DNA from: Ignavibacteria bacterium | GTDB taxonomy: Bacteria > Bacteroidota > Ignavibacteria > Tepidaquicellales > Tepidaquicellaceae | Reading direction: 5' to 3' | Length of the DNA: 64,000 nt | NCBI GenBank assembly: GCA_016709315.1 | Contig: JADJMZ010000005.1 | Coordinates: 310,001-374,000, forward strand | Shown: one piece after another, positions 46,133-56,251 of the stretch | Layout: the number at the start of each line of letters is the position of its first letter | Numbering within the stretch: position 1 is the first letter of the stretch | Made by a program: the position numbers and the translations under genes | The notes under the pieces: generated by a model | Database searches by the model: none | What the model saw: the letters and a program-made list of their open reading frames with translations, nothing else | What the model was told of the DNA's origin: nothing

Positions 46133-48319
46133 TTAGAAACCGATTTCGTTTTTGAGACCGGGTTTTACTTCATTGGAAAGTTTTACTTTACCGTTTTCTT
46201 TGTTCATGCTGATCAACTTTGATACTGAAGCGCTCGGTGCACATTTGTTGCTTGAGAAAATACCGACTGCCGAGTTACCGTCTGCAATTGCAAGATCACT
46301 TGCATCAGCTCCGCCGTCATAAGTTACGTCAGTATTAAGTCTGCATTCAAATACTCCGAGAGTTGCATCGTTATCAATAAGACCAAGATCGCCTGCATCA
46401 ACTGTTTCATCCTGATTAACGTCAGCAGCGAAGAATTCTCCTGATGCTGTTCCGTTTGATCCGAATATTGAAGCTGCACTGTTGAATACATACGAACCTG
46501 CGCCTGCTGTGAATGTAGCTGTACCTGCACTCCATGAAACCATGTGAGTAGCGGTCAGACACTGCAGTGAATATGCTGTTCCGTTTGCAACTGCGGTAGA
46601 GAATATGAATTTTGGTGAATTATCTGTATCTGTAATGTAACCGCATGCATAATCAACAAATGTACATGTACCGTCATAAAGAGCGACGATCACATTTGAC
46701 GGATCTGCGCCGGTTCTTCCTTCTAATCCCATTGTTACAGTAAGAACTTTCAGAGCCGGTCCTTCAACTGCGCCTCTGTAAGGATATGTTCCTGCTTTTG
46801 TAACTCCGAACATGTCTGTTGTAGGTATTCCTGCGCCAGTTTTTCCGTTAAGATCACCGTAATTGTTTGCAGTGATCAGATAGTTAGCATCGTAATTAAC
46901 AGGATGCATTGCTGAAGACTGTTCGTTTCCAAGTGCACAGTTTGCATTTCTCCATCCGAATGTTGATGTATATCCGAATGCTGCGTCTGTTGCATCAAAG
47001 TGAACACCTGTAAGTCCGTCTGCATAGCATGTATTGTAATCTGATACTGTTGTTACCAACGGTTCAACTTCGAAGTCCATTCCTACATGCTGTGATGTTG
47101 CTGTTCCTTCTCTTAAATTCATACTTACATTATTGTAATATGTAGCTGATGAAGGTGAATTTGCTGAAACTGCATCCGGAACGTCGAAGATCAGACCGTA
47201 TGTGAACTGCTGAAGAGTTGCAGAACCTGTACCGCCAATAAGCGATGTGTTGTTGTAAACTCTTGCATTGTGATCAAGTCCGCTTGGTGAAGCCAGATTT
47301 GACATGAAAATTCCGTAAATGGATGTTACAGCTGTGTTTGGCTGAGCCATTAAAACGAAATTATTCTGAACAGTTACATTTGTTGTAGGTGTTGCTAAAG
47401 GAGCTGCTGATCTGAAAGGAATGCTGAGGATACCCTGTAAAGACATACCGGTAGCTCTTATTCCGTTATCTGCTATATCGTGGATCCTGTTATTTTGTAT
47501 AAGAATGGTACCGATTGCCTGCATACCGATTGATCTGGATGTTGTTCCGGCAGCGCCACCTTTATATACAGGTGTATCATCGTATATTTCATTTGAATCT
47601 ATTGTTACATTTAAAACATCAGATCCGATGAAGAGAGCCAATGAAGAAGCATTTCTTACTTTGTTTCCGAAGATGGTCTGATTAATGTTTGCATTAAATC
47701 CTGCTGAACCGAAGGTTTGGAAAGTTCTGTCTCCGCCGCTCATGTTGCAGTATTTAACAGTTACGTTATCCTGTCCACCCTGTAAAGCTGTGGTTGACTG
47801 TCCGATGTTGATACATCTTCCGCCGCCAACTGCTGTTACGATCACCGGAATGTTGCAGTTTACGTTTCTGATTGTTGTGTTCTGTGATCCGTTTTGTGTC
47901 TGAATACATCTTACGCCTGTACCGGTACTGGAGCTGGTAAGTGTAAGTGAGTTACCGTTTCCGATAACATCAGCGCCATTAAGTCTTCCGTCAATTGTGA
48001 CATTGTCAGCTGTGCTCAGAAGAATCATTGATGCGTTTAGTGCTGATGTAAGTGTAACTGCAGCTGTCGGGAAAATTTTACATGATGTAAAATTTGAGTT
48101 TCCGATAGTTGCTGATGCTGTAAGTGCGTGACCTGTATTGATCCTTACTTCTACAGCACCTGTGTTTGGTGCTACACCAACCTGTGCCAGAGCAAGATCG
48201 AGCGATGCATAACCGCCGGTTAATGCGGCGTTGTTGTATACATCTACATTTGCTGAAAATGAGTTATTTGCTGCAAAAAAAAGAACTGCTGCAAATAAGA
48301 GTGCATAAATTTTTTTCAT
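46133..48319 (-). CDS. Secreted right-handed beta-helix protein with X/dockerin-like C-terminus
   Basis: 728 residues; signal peptide ~1-22 (ALLFAAVLFFAANNSFS). From ~25 to ~510 the sequence has parallel beta-helix character: DNVTIDGRLNGADV, NTTIRNVNCNIPVIV, DNVTVKYCNMSGGDRTF, LNVTIDSNEIYDDT, ILIQNNRIHDIADNGI. A module like the X module follows (~535-635, LKVLTVTMGLEG, ANGTAYSLQCLTATHMVSW). The dockerin-like part has DVNQDETVDAGDLGLIDND and NTDVTYDGGADASDLAIADG, where the second loop is degenerate. The final ~30 residues (SKLISMNKENGKVKL) are unassigned and lack the sorting-domain signature. Beta-helices often bind or cleave polysaccharides, but no catalytic motif is seen. Confidence 0.82.
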   Translation of the reverse strand: MKKIYALLFAAVLFFAANNSFSANVDVYNNAALTGGYASLDLALAQVGVAPNTGAVEVRINTGHALTASATIGNSNFTSCKIFPTAAVTLTSALNASMILLSTADNVTIDGRLNGADVIGNGNSLTLTSSSTGTGVRCIQTQNGSQNTTIRNVNCNIPVIVTAVGGGRCINIGQSTTALQGGQDNVTVKYCNMSGGDRTFQTFGSAGFNANINQTIFGNKVRNASSLALFIGSDVLNVTIDSNEIYDDTPVYKGGAAGTTSRSIGMQAIGTILIQNNRIHDIADNGIRATGMSLQGILSIPFRSAAPLATPTTNVTVQNNFVLMAQPNTAVTSIYGIFMSNLASPSGLDHNARVYNNTSLIGGTGSATLQQFTYGLIFDVPDAVSANSPSSATYYNNVSMNLREGTATSQHVGMDFEVEPLVTTVSDYNTCYADGLTGVHFDATDAAFGYTSTFGWRNANCALGNEQSSAMHPVNYDANYLITANNYGDLNGKTGAGIPTTDMFGVTKAGTYPYRGAVEGPALKVLTVTMGLEGRTGADPSNVIVALYDGTCTFVDYACGYITDTDNSPKFIFSTAVANGTAYSLQCLTATHMVSWSAGTATFTAGAGSYVFNSAASIFGSNGTASGEFFAADVNQDETVDAGDLGLIDNDATLGVFECRLNTDVTYDGGADASDLAIADGNSAVGIFSSNKCAPSASVSKLISMNKENGKVKLSNEVKPGLKNEIGF

Positions 48320-48999
48320 AGATTTTGTTTAGGTTAATTAAAAACATTTAGAAAAACATTTTAAGACTTTGTTGAAGACCTTAAGATTAATTCCAGGAGC
48401 TTCTTAAGAATATTTATATAAGGAGTACAGAAGGAATAAATCCGATTTAAAACAAAAGAATTGTTTTGTTAATTAACTTTACTCCTTTCGTGTTTTAAGA
48501 TTAATTAATTAGTGAATTGTGAAAATGATTTACATAACAGATCATTTCGATCCGTCATGTATAAACTTTTTTCCTTTGTCTTGTTTGATGCAAGTTAATT
48601 TACATTTTTTTAATAATCAATACTAAGTTGGATAATATTTTTATTTTGTGAAATATTTTTAGTGAACAGGCAATAGTGAATAGGCAATAGGCAATTGGAA
48701 ATTGGAAATTGGAAATTGTGAGGCATGATTGTAGAGACAAGGCATGCCTTGTCTCTGTGCAAAGACAAATTCTAATTGTGATTGCAGAGACAATGCATGA
48801 TTGTAGAGACAAGGCATGCCTTGTCTCTACGCTATACGCCCTTTGCAATGAAAATTCCAAATGATAAATATTTTTGGAACAAATAAAAAATGCCGGAAAA
48901 TAATTTCTCCGGCAAAATTAATTTTTTATTTCTAATTTCTAATTGCTAATTGTTAATTGTTAATTGCTAACTGCCTAACTGCCTAACTGTTTAACTGAT
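48320..48999. repeat. Gene-free stretch with simple repeats and GTAGAGACAAGGCA palindromes
   Basis: 48655-48720 holds GGCAATAGGCAATTGGAAAT words. A 28-base perfect palindrome whose half is GTAGAGACAAGGCA occurs at 48803-48830 and, nearly complete, at 48731-48756; the third copy is at 62602. 48929-48990 repeats CTAATTGCTAATTGTTAATT and CTAACTGCCTAACTG. 48320-48650 is AT-rich with nothing recognisable. Confidence 0.8.
48881..48914 (-). terminator. Terminator downstream of the 49000-50661 gene
   Basis: TGCCGGA / TCCGGCA around AAATAATTTC, with AAATAAAAAA to the left. The same hairpin with matching flank lies at 62680-62713. Confidence 0.85.
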
Positions 49000-50661
49000 T
49001 TATTTCACGAGTATCATTTTTTTCGTAGCAGTAAAATTATCTGCATTAATGATATAGAAATAAACTCCGCTTGAAAGCGCGGATGCATTGAAATTCACTG
49101 TGTAGAATCCCGCTGTTTTAAATTCATTTACTACTGAAGCTACTTCCCTGCCGGACATGTCAAAAATCTTAATGCTGACCTTGCTGTCAAAAGGCAGATC
49201 ATAATTTATATTTGTTGACGGATTGAAAGGGTTAGGATAATTCTGCGAAAGCGAAAATCTTTCCGGAGTGCCTATAACTACTTCATTATTAAGACTGAAG
49301 TATTCAAAGTTACCGTTAAAATCAATTTGTTTCAGTCTGTAATTATATTTTCCCGTTTCAATATTTCTGTCAGTAAATGAATAGCTGTTTGCGCCGGCTG
49401 CAGTTCCGTTTCCGGCAACATTACCAATCTTTGTCCAGTCGCCTGCAGTCAGACCGTTGGCATCTCTGCGTTCTAAATCAAATCCCGCATTATTCGACTC
49501 TGAAGCTGTCGTCCAGTTAAGCGTAACATTCCTTCCGTTTAATGCGGAAGTGAATGATGATAACTCTACCGGCAGCGGCTGTGAAGAAGAGTCTCCGCCA
49601 ATTACAAAATCGGAAAAAGTAGTAAGTCCGCTTGCAATAAGATAATTACCTGCGAATGTCGTATTCTGACAAACCCACGACGCAGTCATGTCGGCTCTTT
49701 TCATTATATAAAGAGTGCTTATATCGGAGAAATTTGAAACATCTATCTTTAAATCATAATTTGCATAGCCGAATCTGTCATTGCCTGTATATGATACTGT
49801 ATACCAGTAATCCTGATAAATTACATTAGGAGTAATGATGCTGTTTCCGGGATTTGTAGCAGTTAAATTTGTCTGTACCACAGGAGAAGCCAGTGAAGGA
49901 GGAGCCTGATTATCGTGCCGCGTTACAGAAAGCATTCCGCCGCCCGGATTATCATTCTGATTTTCCGTCTTACTGAGAGGTCTGAGACCGACTGTATTAA
50001 ATACTACAACTGCATCACCGCAGGAATAACTTCCCGCTGACGATACATTAGTCTGACAGTAACCGTCTTTATTGGTGACAATAAAATTATCTATCCATAG
50101 ATTGTTACCGTAATCACATACACCTCTGAAAGCGAATACAATATTGTTTAATCCCGCATAAGCGCTGAGATCAATTGTCTCATGTCTCCAGTCGTTTACC
50201 GAAGTCGGTGTGAAAGCAGTGATCTGTGACGGACCAGTTGCAAGAGAAGGAGTCGAATTATAAGATCTCCTGAAAGCTGTAGGCACATTGCCAAAAGTTA
50301 CGCCGTTGTCAGTAGAGATCAGAAACTGAAGCGAATCATTTTCAGTACTGTAAGATCTGCAAGCAGAATAAAAATTAACTACAGGACTTGTTAATGATGT
50401 AAAATTAAATGCAGGTGAAAGAACAAGTCCGCTTGGACCCGATGCATAAGAAAAAAAGTTACATACGATTGCCGCATCATTTGCGACACCGGCGGGATTA
50501 ATCGCCGCAGGGGCAAGACTCCATAAAGGAGTTGACTGAATGACACTCCAGCCGGTAGGAATATCTCCGGTCTGCACATAAGGGAAAGTGCTGATCTGAG
50601 AATAACCTCTCAAAGCAACTGTAAGAAAAAGCAAACAAAGAATTGTGAATGTTTTTTTCAT
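49000..50661 (-). CDS. Secreted MAM/jelly-roll-like protein with T9SS sorting domain
   Basis: 553 residues. Signal peptide ~1-20 (FTILCLLFLTVALRGYS). Residues ~20-200 look like a MAM or jelly-roll adhesion domain: FPYVQTGDIPTGWSV, LVLSPAFNFTSL, DSLQFLISTDNGVTFG, DLSAYAGLNNIVFAFRG, NLWIDNFIV. A middle region with CSCG-type cysteines (YCQTNVSSAGSYSCGDAVVV) precedes an Fn3-like part (LPVELSSFTSALNGRNVTLN, YRLKQIDFNGNFEYF) and a sorting domain from LSQNYPNPFNPSTNINYDL to TKKMILVK. Predicted T9SS surface or secreted protein, possibly adhesive. Confidence 0.85.
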   Translation of the reverse strand: MKKTFTILCLLFLTVALRGYSQISTFPYVQTGDIPTGWSVIQSTPLWSLAPAAINPAGVANDAAIVCNFFSYASGPSGLVLSPAFNFTSLTSPVVNFYSACRSYSTENDSLQFLISTDNGVTFGNVPTAFRRSYNSTPSLATGPSQITAFTPTSVNDWRHETIDLSAYAGLNNIVFAFRGVCDYGNNLWIDNFIVTNKDGYCQTNVSSAGSYSCGDAVVVFNTVGLRPLSKTENQNDNPGGGMLSVTRHDNQAPPSLASPVVQTNLTATNPGNSIITPNVIYQDYWYTVSYTGNDRFGYANYDLKIDVSNFSDISTLYIMKRADMTASWVCQNTTFAGNYLIASGLTTFSDFVIGGDSSSQPLPVELSSFTSALNGRNVTLNWTTASESNNAGFDLERRDANGLTAGDWTKIGNVAGNGTAAGANSYSFTDRNIETGKYNYRLKQIDFNGNFEYFSLNNEVVIGTPERFSLSQNYPNPFNPSTNINYDLPFDSKVSIKIFDMSGREVASVVNEFKTAGFYTVNFNASALSSGVYFYIINADNFTATKKMILVK

Positions 50662-50679
50662 TTTGGTTTTAATTAGATT

Positions 50680-51110
50680 AATGAATAATGATTAATGATT
50701 AATGATTAATGATTAATGAATAATGAATAATTTTTAGTATTATTAATTATGGATAATTTTTTCTTCCGGAATTTCTTATCAATTACAGAGTCAGGATTCT
50801 TACACAAACATCTTTTAATAATTGATTTACTCGTTTAGTCTTTTGGGGGGAAACCGGGAAAAATTAACGGATCATTACTGATCCTTTGAGAACAAATATT
50901 TCCTGATTATAAGACAGAGCGCAATTGATTATTACTGAGTTACTTTCATTGTCAAATTAATACTTCTAAAATCAAAATCCAAATTACTTTTTTGTAAAAA
51001 ATTTGTAAAATCAGAAATGCTAATGTTAAATGTTAAATGTTAAATGTTAAATGGTAAATGGTAAATGTCAAATGTCAAATGGTAAATGTCAAATGTCAAA
51101 TGATTTCTTA
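50680..51110. repeat. Simple AT-rich repeats between two T9SS genes
   Basis: 50690-50735 is AATGATTAATGATTA repeated. 51020-51105 is GTTAAATGTTAAATG passing into GTAAATGTCAAATGTCAAAT, with 7-base units. The remaining gap 50662-51362 holds no gene; TTCTTAATTCGTAATTCG units are near 51200. Confidence 0.8.
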
Positions 51111-51239
51111 AGTTGACCGCTTTAAACTTTGAAGATTTTTTTCGCCACTAATTTCTGGTTTCAGTCTTGTAGCTTTCAACTTAAGCTATTAATATCAATT
51201 CTTAATTCTTAATTCGTAATTCGTAATTTGTAATTAAAT

Positions 51240-51275
51240 AAAAAAAGCCGGGAGAATTTCTTCAACCGGCTCTTT
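51240..51275 (-). terminator. Terminator candidate downstream of the 51363-52670 gene
   Basis: AGCCGG / CCGGCT with 14-base interior and an A run at left. It lies ~90 bases past the stop, with GGAAATTGGGATTTCGAATT repeats between. Confidence 0.7.
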
Positions 51276-51362
51276 TCGAATTTGGAAATTGGGATTTCGA
51301 ATTTGGAATTTGAAATCACTTTTGATTATTGCCATTCACTATTGCCTATTCACACTATAGAA

Positions 51363-52670
51363 CTATTTAACGAGTATCATCTTCTTCGTCGCAGAAAAAT
51401 TATCAGCATTAATAGTATAGAAATAAACTCCGCTTGAAAGCGATGAAGCATTAATGTCCGCTGTATAGTATCCTGCGGTTTTAAATTCATTTACTACTGT
51501 TGCAGCTTCCCTGCCTGACATATCAAATATTTTTATGCTTACTTTGCTGTCAAAAGGTAAATCATAATTTATCTTTGTTGAAGGATTGAATGGATTCGGA
51601 TAATTCTGTGACAATGAAAATTCAGACGGAGTTCCGATGTTTACTTCACCGTTAAGGTTATAGTATTTATAGTTTCCGTTGAAGTCTGTCTGTTTTAGTC
51701 TGTAGTTATAATTTCCTGAAGAAAGATTTCTGTCTGTAAAAGAATAATTATTTGTTGTGTTAACAGTACCGTGTCCTGCAGCATAACCTATCTTTGTCCA
51801 CTGACCGGATACAGAAGATCTTTCAATATCAAATCCCGAATTATTTAATTCTGATGCTGTGGTCCAGTTAAGCTGAACATTATTTCTTTCTGCAGAATAA
51901 GTAAAAGAATTCAGTTCTACAGGAAGCAGAGTTCCCCAGTCAGTTCCTACATAAATTTCATCAACAACAACATTTCCTGAAATTGTAGCTGATCCTTGTC
52001 TGAGGGCAAATCTTCCGATATCAGTAACATCATTTGTAGTAGATGCGCCTCCTGTTACAGTAGGAGCAGGTTCAATATTCGGAATAATATCTCCGGGTGA
52101 ATAGATGAAAAGACTGACCTGATCATTTGTTGTGCCGGCTACGAAAGTATGCTTTGCAACAAGAAGGTATGTAGTACCAGTAGTGTATGTAGAATCACCA
52201 TAGACCAGACCGCCGCCGCCAAGAGCGTTTTTAATAATTCCGAATGAAATATTATTCGGAGCCTGTGTAACTGCTTTTCTTACATATACCCTTGCAGCAA
52301 AATTAGTAGTGTTTGCAGCAGGAAGGAATGCAGCAAAATAATCTCCTAATGGTCTTGCGGTATCTACTCTCACTAGGAAAAATGCATACACACTTCCTGA
52401 AGTCACAGTTGCGGATAATTGTTTATATACATCCTGTCCAGTATTTGCAAGTGTACAGGCATTTCCGATTCCGGGAAGCTGATAATTAGGGAAATCAAGT
52501 CCGGGAGCTGTAACTTTAATCTGATTTGTAAATATAGTACCTACCGTAAACCAGCCATGCTGTTGAACTGAATCTCCCGCAGTATAGTCAAAACTTTCAG
52601 TCAGTATCTGAGCATTTGCGCCTGCGGTCATTAAGAATGCAAAACTTAAAAAAAGGAATAATTTTTTCAT
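51363..52670 (-). CDS. Secreted domain-B protein with T9SS sorting domain
   Basis: 435 residues with signal peptide ~1-20 (FLFLSFAFLMTAGANA). Domain B (~21-250): LTESFDYTAGDSVQQHGWFT, GIGNACTLANTGQDVYKQL, NDQVSLFIYSPGD, VTDIGRFALRQGSAT, VVDEIYVGTDW. The Fn3-like part has LPVELNSFTYSAERNNVQLN and YRLKQTDFNGNYKYYNL. The sorting domain runs from LSQNYPNPFNPSTKINYDL to TKKMILVK. Its last ~80 residues closely match those of the 49000 protein (LPFDSKVSIKIFDMSGRE), another shared C-terminal cassette. Confidence 0.87.
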   Translation of the reverse strand: MKKLFLFLSFAFLMTAGANAQILTESFDYTAGDSVQQHGWFTVGTIFTNQIKVTAPGLDFPNYQLPGIGNACTLANTGQDVYKQLSATVTSGSVYAFFLVRVDTARPLGDYFAAFLPAANTTNFAARVYVRKAVTQAPNNISFGIIKNALGGGGLVYGDSTYTTGTTYLLVAKHTFVAGTTNDQVSLFIYSPGDIIPNIEPAPTVTGGASTTNDVTDIGRFALRQGSATISGNVVVDEIYVGTDWGTLLPVELNSFTYSAERNNVQLNWTTASELNNSGFDIERSSVSGQWTKIGYAAGHGTVNTTNNYSFTDRNLSSGNYNYRLKQTDFNGNYKYYNLNGEVNIGTPSEFSLSQNYPNPFNPSTKINYDLPFDSKVSIKIFDMSGREAATVVNEFKTAGYYTADINASSLSSGVYFYTINADNFSATKKMILVK

Positions 52671-52799
52671 GATTTTTTTTTGAGGTTTATAAAATGTTTT
52701 AACAAGATAAATTTTCTGTATAATTATATCTATGGAGTTATAAATACTTTTTTGAATAATTCATAACATTGTTTCCCGGAAAATAACAGTCTGCCCCTA

Positions 52800-53150
52800 A
52801 GTTGACTAAAAGAATTTTTTCACCTCTAAGACTCAAAGACTCTAAAAAAAATTAAAAGAATTAGAATTTCGAGACTAATAATTACAAATTTATCTCACTG
52901 ATGATACAAGATCTGAATTAGAAATATTGTAATTTGTCTTTATGCATATCCATTCAAAACGTTTGCATTATAATTATTTACATACCTCTGAAAAACTAAC
53001 TCTCCACGTTTGTCATTCCCAAGTGCTCCTGTCGGGGGCACCCTCTGTGTCATCCATTTTTAAGTTGGTTTTTAATGATTGGATCCCCGCTAAAAGCACG
53101 CCTGCCTCGCGGCAAGGCGGGCGGGGATGACAATAGGGGTTTTTCAGAAG
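52800..53150. repeat. Inverted CAAAGACTC repeat and GTCATTCCC/GGGGATGACA palindromes
   Basis: 52812-52885 has CACCTCTAAGACTCAAAGAC with a partial inverse TTTCGAGACTAA. 53010-53057 reads TGTCATTCCCAAGTGCTCC to GTGTCATCCA. 53080-53135 reads ATTGGATCCCCGC to GCGGGGATGACAA with an inner GCCTGCCTCGCGGCAAGGCG. The gap 52671-53165 contains no gene. Confidence 0.7.
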
Positions 53151-53165
53151 TCTCTTTATAGTTTT

Positions 53166-54605
53166 CTATGGTTTCACTACAATCACTCCGGTATTATTAT
53201 TTACAATCACGACATCTGAAATATCCACAATGCCGTCCCCGTTTAAATCGGAAATTAAAAATCTTCCCATGAGACCGTAGTATGAATCATTCATGACTCT
53301 GCTCATATCTGAAGCGTCTATTATTCCATTCTGATCAAGGTCACCGCTGAACAGGCAGTACTTGCCGCCAATTAATTTCTGATTGTTACCGTACGCCTGT
53401 GAAACTGATGAAGTAAAATCATAATAAGCAGTATCTGTGAACAGCATGGAGATTCCTCCCGGCTTGCTCCAGGTCTCGACTGTATTGAAATGCCTTATCT
53501 GAATGAAATAATTTCCGGCATAGGCATTCTGAAACAAACAATATCCCTTAAAATTAAGAGAATCAATTACTGTCTTTGAGGAATCAGCTTTTAAGTACGG
53601 ACTGTCTGAATTTCTTAAATAAATAAAAAATGTATCTCTCCGGGAAAGCTTATTAAAAATTTCAAAATATGTGCCTTCAGGAATTGCAGTCAGTTTTAGT
53701 TTCAGTCCGGATGAAGTTGTGAATTTATACAGCAGCGAATAGTAATAAACATCTTTATAATTTTTGTATCCTACTCTCCAGAAATATTTTGTATTTCTGC
53801 TTAAACCTTTTAGTATAAATGAAGTATCTGTTTTGTCTAAAATTTCTGTTCTGACATTATTCAGCATTAAAGAGTCAGTATATATTTTAAGCTGATATCC
53901 GGTTACGGAATTTTTACTGCTCCAGATAAAATTAACAGGGATCGGATTACTGACTGAATTATCGGGAGGATTAAATAATGTTATTGAAGGCATAGGAGTA
54001 AAATCAATTGAATATGTCCCGGAAGATGAAATTTCTGTAGATGTGGTTCCTAAATATGCAAATATTTTTGTAAATGGATTCGGCAATGCTCTCCTCCATG
54101 TCATATTGAACAAGACATTCGGTATGCTTCCGGTTTTCTTTTTGAATCTCATTTTGCATACTCTTGTTCCCGGGAACACTGTAGAGATTGTAGTACCGTT
54201 GCCTTCCAATACTGCGTTTGAACTTAACCTCAAAGTCGCTCCCAAAGGACTGGTAGAATCAGGACTTACAAAAAGAGGATTTCTTGGGACATAACTCAAA
54301 CTTGAAAATTCAGATGATCCCGGGATGATATAATAAGTATATTCTGCAGAAACACCGAGCGCTTTGTTTACATTGAAAAAATATTGTCCGATAAAATATT
54401 CGAACGGACCAGAATCCTGATAATTTGTATGCTGTATGCAAATGTCGAAAGTCACTGCATCAAATCCGAAACCGCCTGTTCCGAGAGAATCAGTGTACTG
54501 AAAATTCCTTGCAGTAAGATTGAAGGTCGGATCCTGACAATAGGCAATATTGAGTGAAAGCAAAAACAATAAAACTATAACAGATGAAGTATATATTTTT
54601 TTCAT
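53166..54605 (-). CDS. Secreted A-Fn3-X-dockerin protein 6
   Basis: 479 residues: signal peptide ~1-23 (SVIVLLFLLSLNIAYC), domain A (LTARNFQYTDSLGTGGFGFD, FEYFIGQYFFNVNKALG, LSSNAVLEGNGTTIST, FTKIFAYLGTTSTEIS), an Fn3-like domain (KYFWRVGYKNY) and the X-like module (FEIFNKLSRRDTFFIYLRN). The dockerin loops are GDLDQNGIIDASDM and SDLNGDGIVDISDV. The first loop has Asn where the consensus has Asp (DQNG), which still can bind Ca. Last of a second tandem of three paralogs. Confidence 0.85.
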   Translation of the reverse strand: MKKIYTSSVIVLLFLLSLNIAYCQDPTFNLTARNFQYTDSLGTGGFGFDAVTFDICIQHTNYQDSGPFEYFIGQYFFNVNKALGVSAEYTYYIIPGSSEFSSLSYVPRNPLFVSPDSTSPLGATLRLSSNAVLEGNGTTISTVFPGTRVCKMRFKKKTGSIPNVLFNMTWRRALPNPFTKIFAYLGTTSTEISSSGTYSIDFTPMPSITLFNPPDNSVSNPIPVNFIWSSKNSVTGYQLKIYTDSLMLNNVRTEILDKTDTSFILKGLSRNTKYFWRVGYKNYKDVYYYSLLYKFTTSSGLKLKLTAIPEGTYFEIFNKLSRRDTFFIYLRNSDSPYLKADSSKTVIDSLNFKGYCLFQNAYAGNYFIQIRHFNTVETWSKPGGISMLFTDTAYYDFTSSVSQAYGNNQKLIGGKYCLFSGDLDQNGIIDASDMSRVMNDSYYGLMGRFLISDLNGDGIVDISDVVIVNNNTGVIVVKP

Positions 54606-54717
54606 ACTTCTTTAAATTAAAGTTTTGAAACGAATTTGTTAAATATACAGTGCTGTAATTACTATATAAATTCAGAAATAAATATATCTTATCATAAATT
54701 ACAAAAGCATCGTCTCT

Positions 54718-56145
54718 CTACGGCACTGCTGTTACACCCATGTTATTATCCGCGACAGACAGATCAGCAGCATCAACAAAATTGTTTCCATTCAGATCAG
54801 ATCTGAGAAACCTCCCTGAAATGCCTGCATAAGAATCATTATCCACTATGCTCATGTCGGTAGCGTCTATAATTCCGTCCTGATTCACATCACCGCTGAA
54901 GAAGCAGTATTTCCCGTTCTTTAATTTGAGATTGTTGCCATACGCCTGTGAAAGCGATGTGGTAAAATCATAATAAGCTGTATCAGTTAAAGGAAGAATT
55001 TCACCTCCTGATCTGCTCCATGTCTCAATCGAATTAAAATGTTTCATTGCATAATAGTAAGTTCCGGGGGGAACATTTAGAAATTTAAATGTGCCTCTGA
55101 ATGAAATAGAATCAATGACCGATTTTGCAGAGTCAATTTTATTATACGGGTATGAAGTCTGACGTATAAATGCCGTAACTGTATCTCTTCTTATGAGCTG
55201 ATCGAACAAAGGATAATACATTCCTTCAGGAATCAATTTAACATTCAGATATTTCACAGGATTTACCGTAAAATGCCGGACAGATGAATAATAAATTTCG
55301 CCTGACAGGTCTTCAGCTCCTACTCTCCAGTAATAATCTTCACTGCTGTTAAATATGCCGATGGTTTTGAAAGTATCAGTAATATTTCTGTAATTGAAAA
55401 TTAAATCTTTAAGCAGGGGATCTTTATAGATCTTAATAATATATTTGAATGAGGATCTGAATTTTTTCCATTTAAAAGTTACAGTAACGGGATTATAAAA
55501 TGAATTATCTGCAGGATTAACAAGCGACACCATTGACGATACAGTATCAATTGAATAAATTCCCTGAGAAGAAATGTCTGTTATCTGATTTGAAATATGA
55601 GCGAATATTTTTGTAAAGGGATTTGGTAAAGTTAATCTCCAGTTCAGACTTAAAGGAACTAAGGGAAAGCTGCCAAGTCTTTTTTTAAATCTCACAGTAC
55701 AAATTTTTGTACCGGGAGAAGTAGCTGAAATGATTGGTCCGTTACCAAATCCAAGCACCGCATTGCTGTTCATTTTCAGCGAAGCTCCTGAAGGACTTGA
55801 AGCGTCCGGGCAAACAAATGTAGGATTCCTGGGAAGAGCGTTCAGATTAATGAAATCAGATGATCCCGGAATAATGTAATAACTGTATTCAGATGATACT
55901 CCAAGCGCTCCGTTAACATTAAAATAATACTGACCTAAAGCATACTCAAACGGACCTGATACACCTTGATTTGTATGAAGTATATACAGATCAAATTTTA
56001 CAGCATCAATTTCTCTCAGACCGATAGAATCAGTGTAAACAAAATTCATTGCTTTAAGAGTATAAGAAGGCTGTTGTGCATTTGAAAAATCTAACGCAGA
56101 TAAAATTAAAAACAAAGCGCAGATTATTTTATTTAATTTATTCAT
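54718..56145 (-). CDS. Secreted A-Fn3-X-dockerin protein 7
   Basis: The ATG at 56145 is preferred over the one at 56178 because it puts MNKLNKIICALFLILSALDF directly at the start as a signal peptide. Domain A (LKAMNFVYTDSIGLREIDAV, FEYALGQYYFNVNGALG, NSNAVLGFGNGPIISA) is closest to the 24910 protein. An Fn3-like domain (DYYWRVGAEDL) and X-like module (YPLFDQLIRRDTVTAFIRQ) follow. The dockerin has GDVNQDGIIDATDM and SDLNGNNFVDAADL; the second loop has Asn in place of Asp at the third ligand. Confidence 0.84.
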   Translation of the reverse strand: MNKLNKIICALFLILSALDFSNAQQPSYTLKAMNFVYTDSIGLREIDAVKFDLYILHTNQGVSGPFEYALGQYYFNVNGALGVSSEYSYYIIPGSSDFINLNALPRNPTFVCPDASSPSGASLKMNSNAVLGFGNGPIISATSPGTKICTVRFKKRLGSFPLVPLSLNWRLTLPNPFTKIFAHISNQITDISSQGIYSIDTVSSMVSLVNPADNSFYNPVTVTFKWKKFRSSFKYIIKIYKDPLLKDLIFNYRNITDTFKTIGIFNSSEDYYWRVGAEDLSGEIYYSSVRHFTVNPVKYLNVKLIPEGMYYPLFDQLIRRDTVTAFIRQTSYPYNKIDSAKSVIDSISFRGTFKFLNVPPGTYYYAMKHFNSIETWSRSGGEILPLTDTAYYDFTTSLSQAYGNNLKLKNGKYCFFSGDVNQDGIIDATDMSIVDNDSYAGISGRFLRSDLNGNNFVDAADLSVADNNMGVTAVP

Positions 56146-56251
56146 ATTGAAAACACATTTAAAAAACAATTTATTCATCCTGCCAAACCTGCCGCCAAGT
56201 AAGAGAAGTAAAAATTCAGAAACAAATCATCACATTCATTAAAAAAATTTT

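Noticed and set aside
48600..48860. 86-codon ORF with ETRHALSLQS repeats
   Set aside because: It is translated from the GTAGAGACAAGGCATG palindromes and simple repeats.
20528..54294. Antisense ORFs with a recurring ATLVPGN...TIGPLPAPSTV pattern opposite domain A (e.g. 22047-22259, 23678-23875, 42111-42305, 45381-45614)
   Set aside because: Conservation is a by-product of the conserved sense protein NSNTVLGAGNGPI; the frames are short and lack starts or context.
54718..56178. Start of the dockerin gene at 56178
   Set aside because: The ATG at 56145 gives a proper signal peptide at the N-terminus; the extra 11 residues (MNKLFFKCVFN) look like a chance extension.
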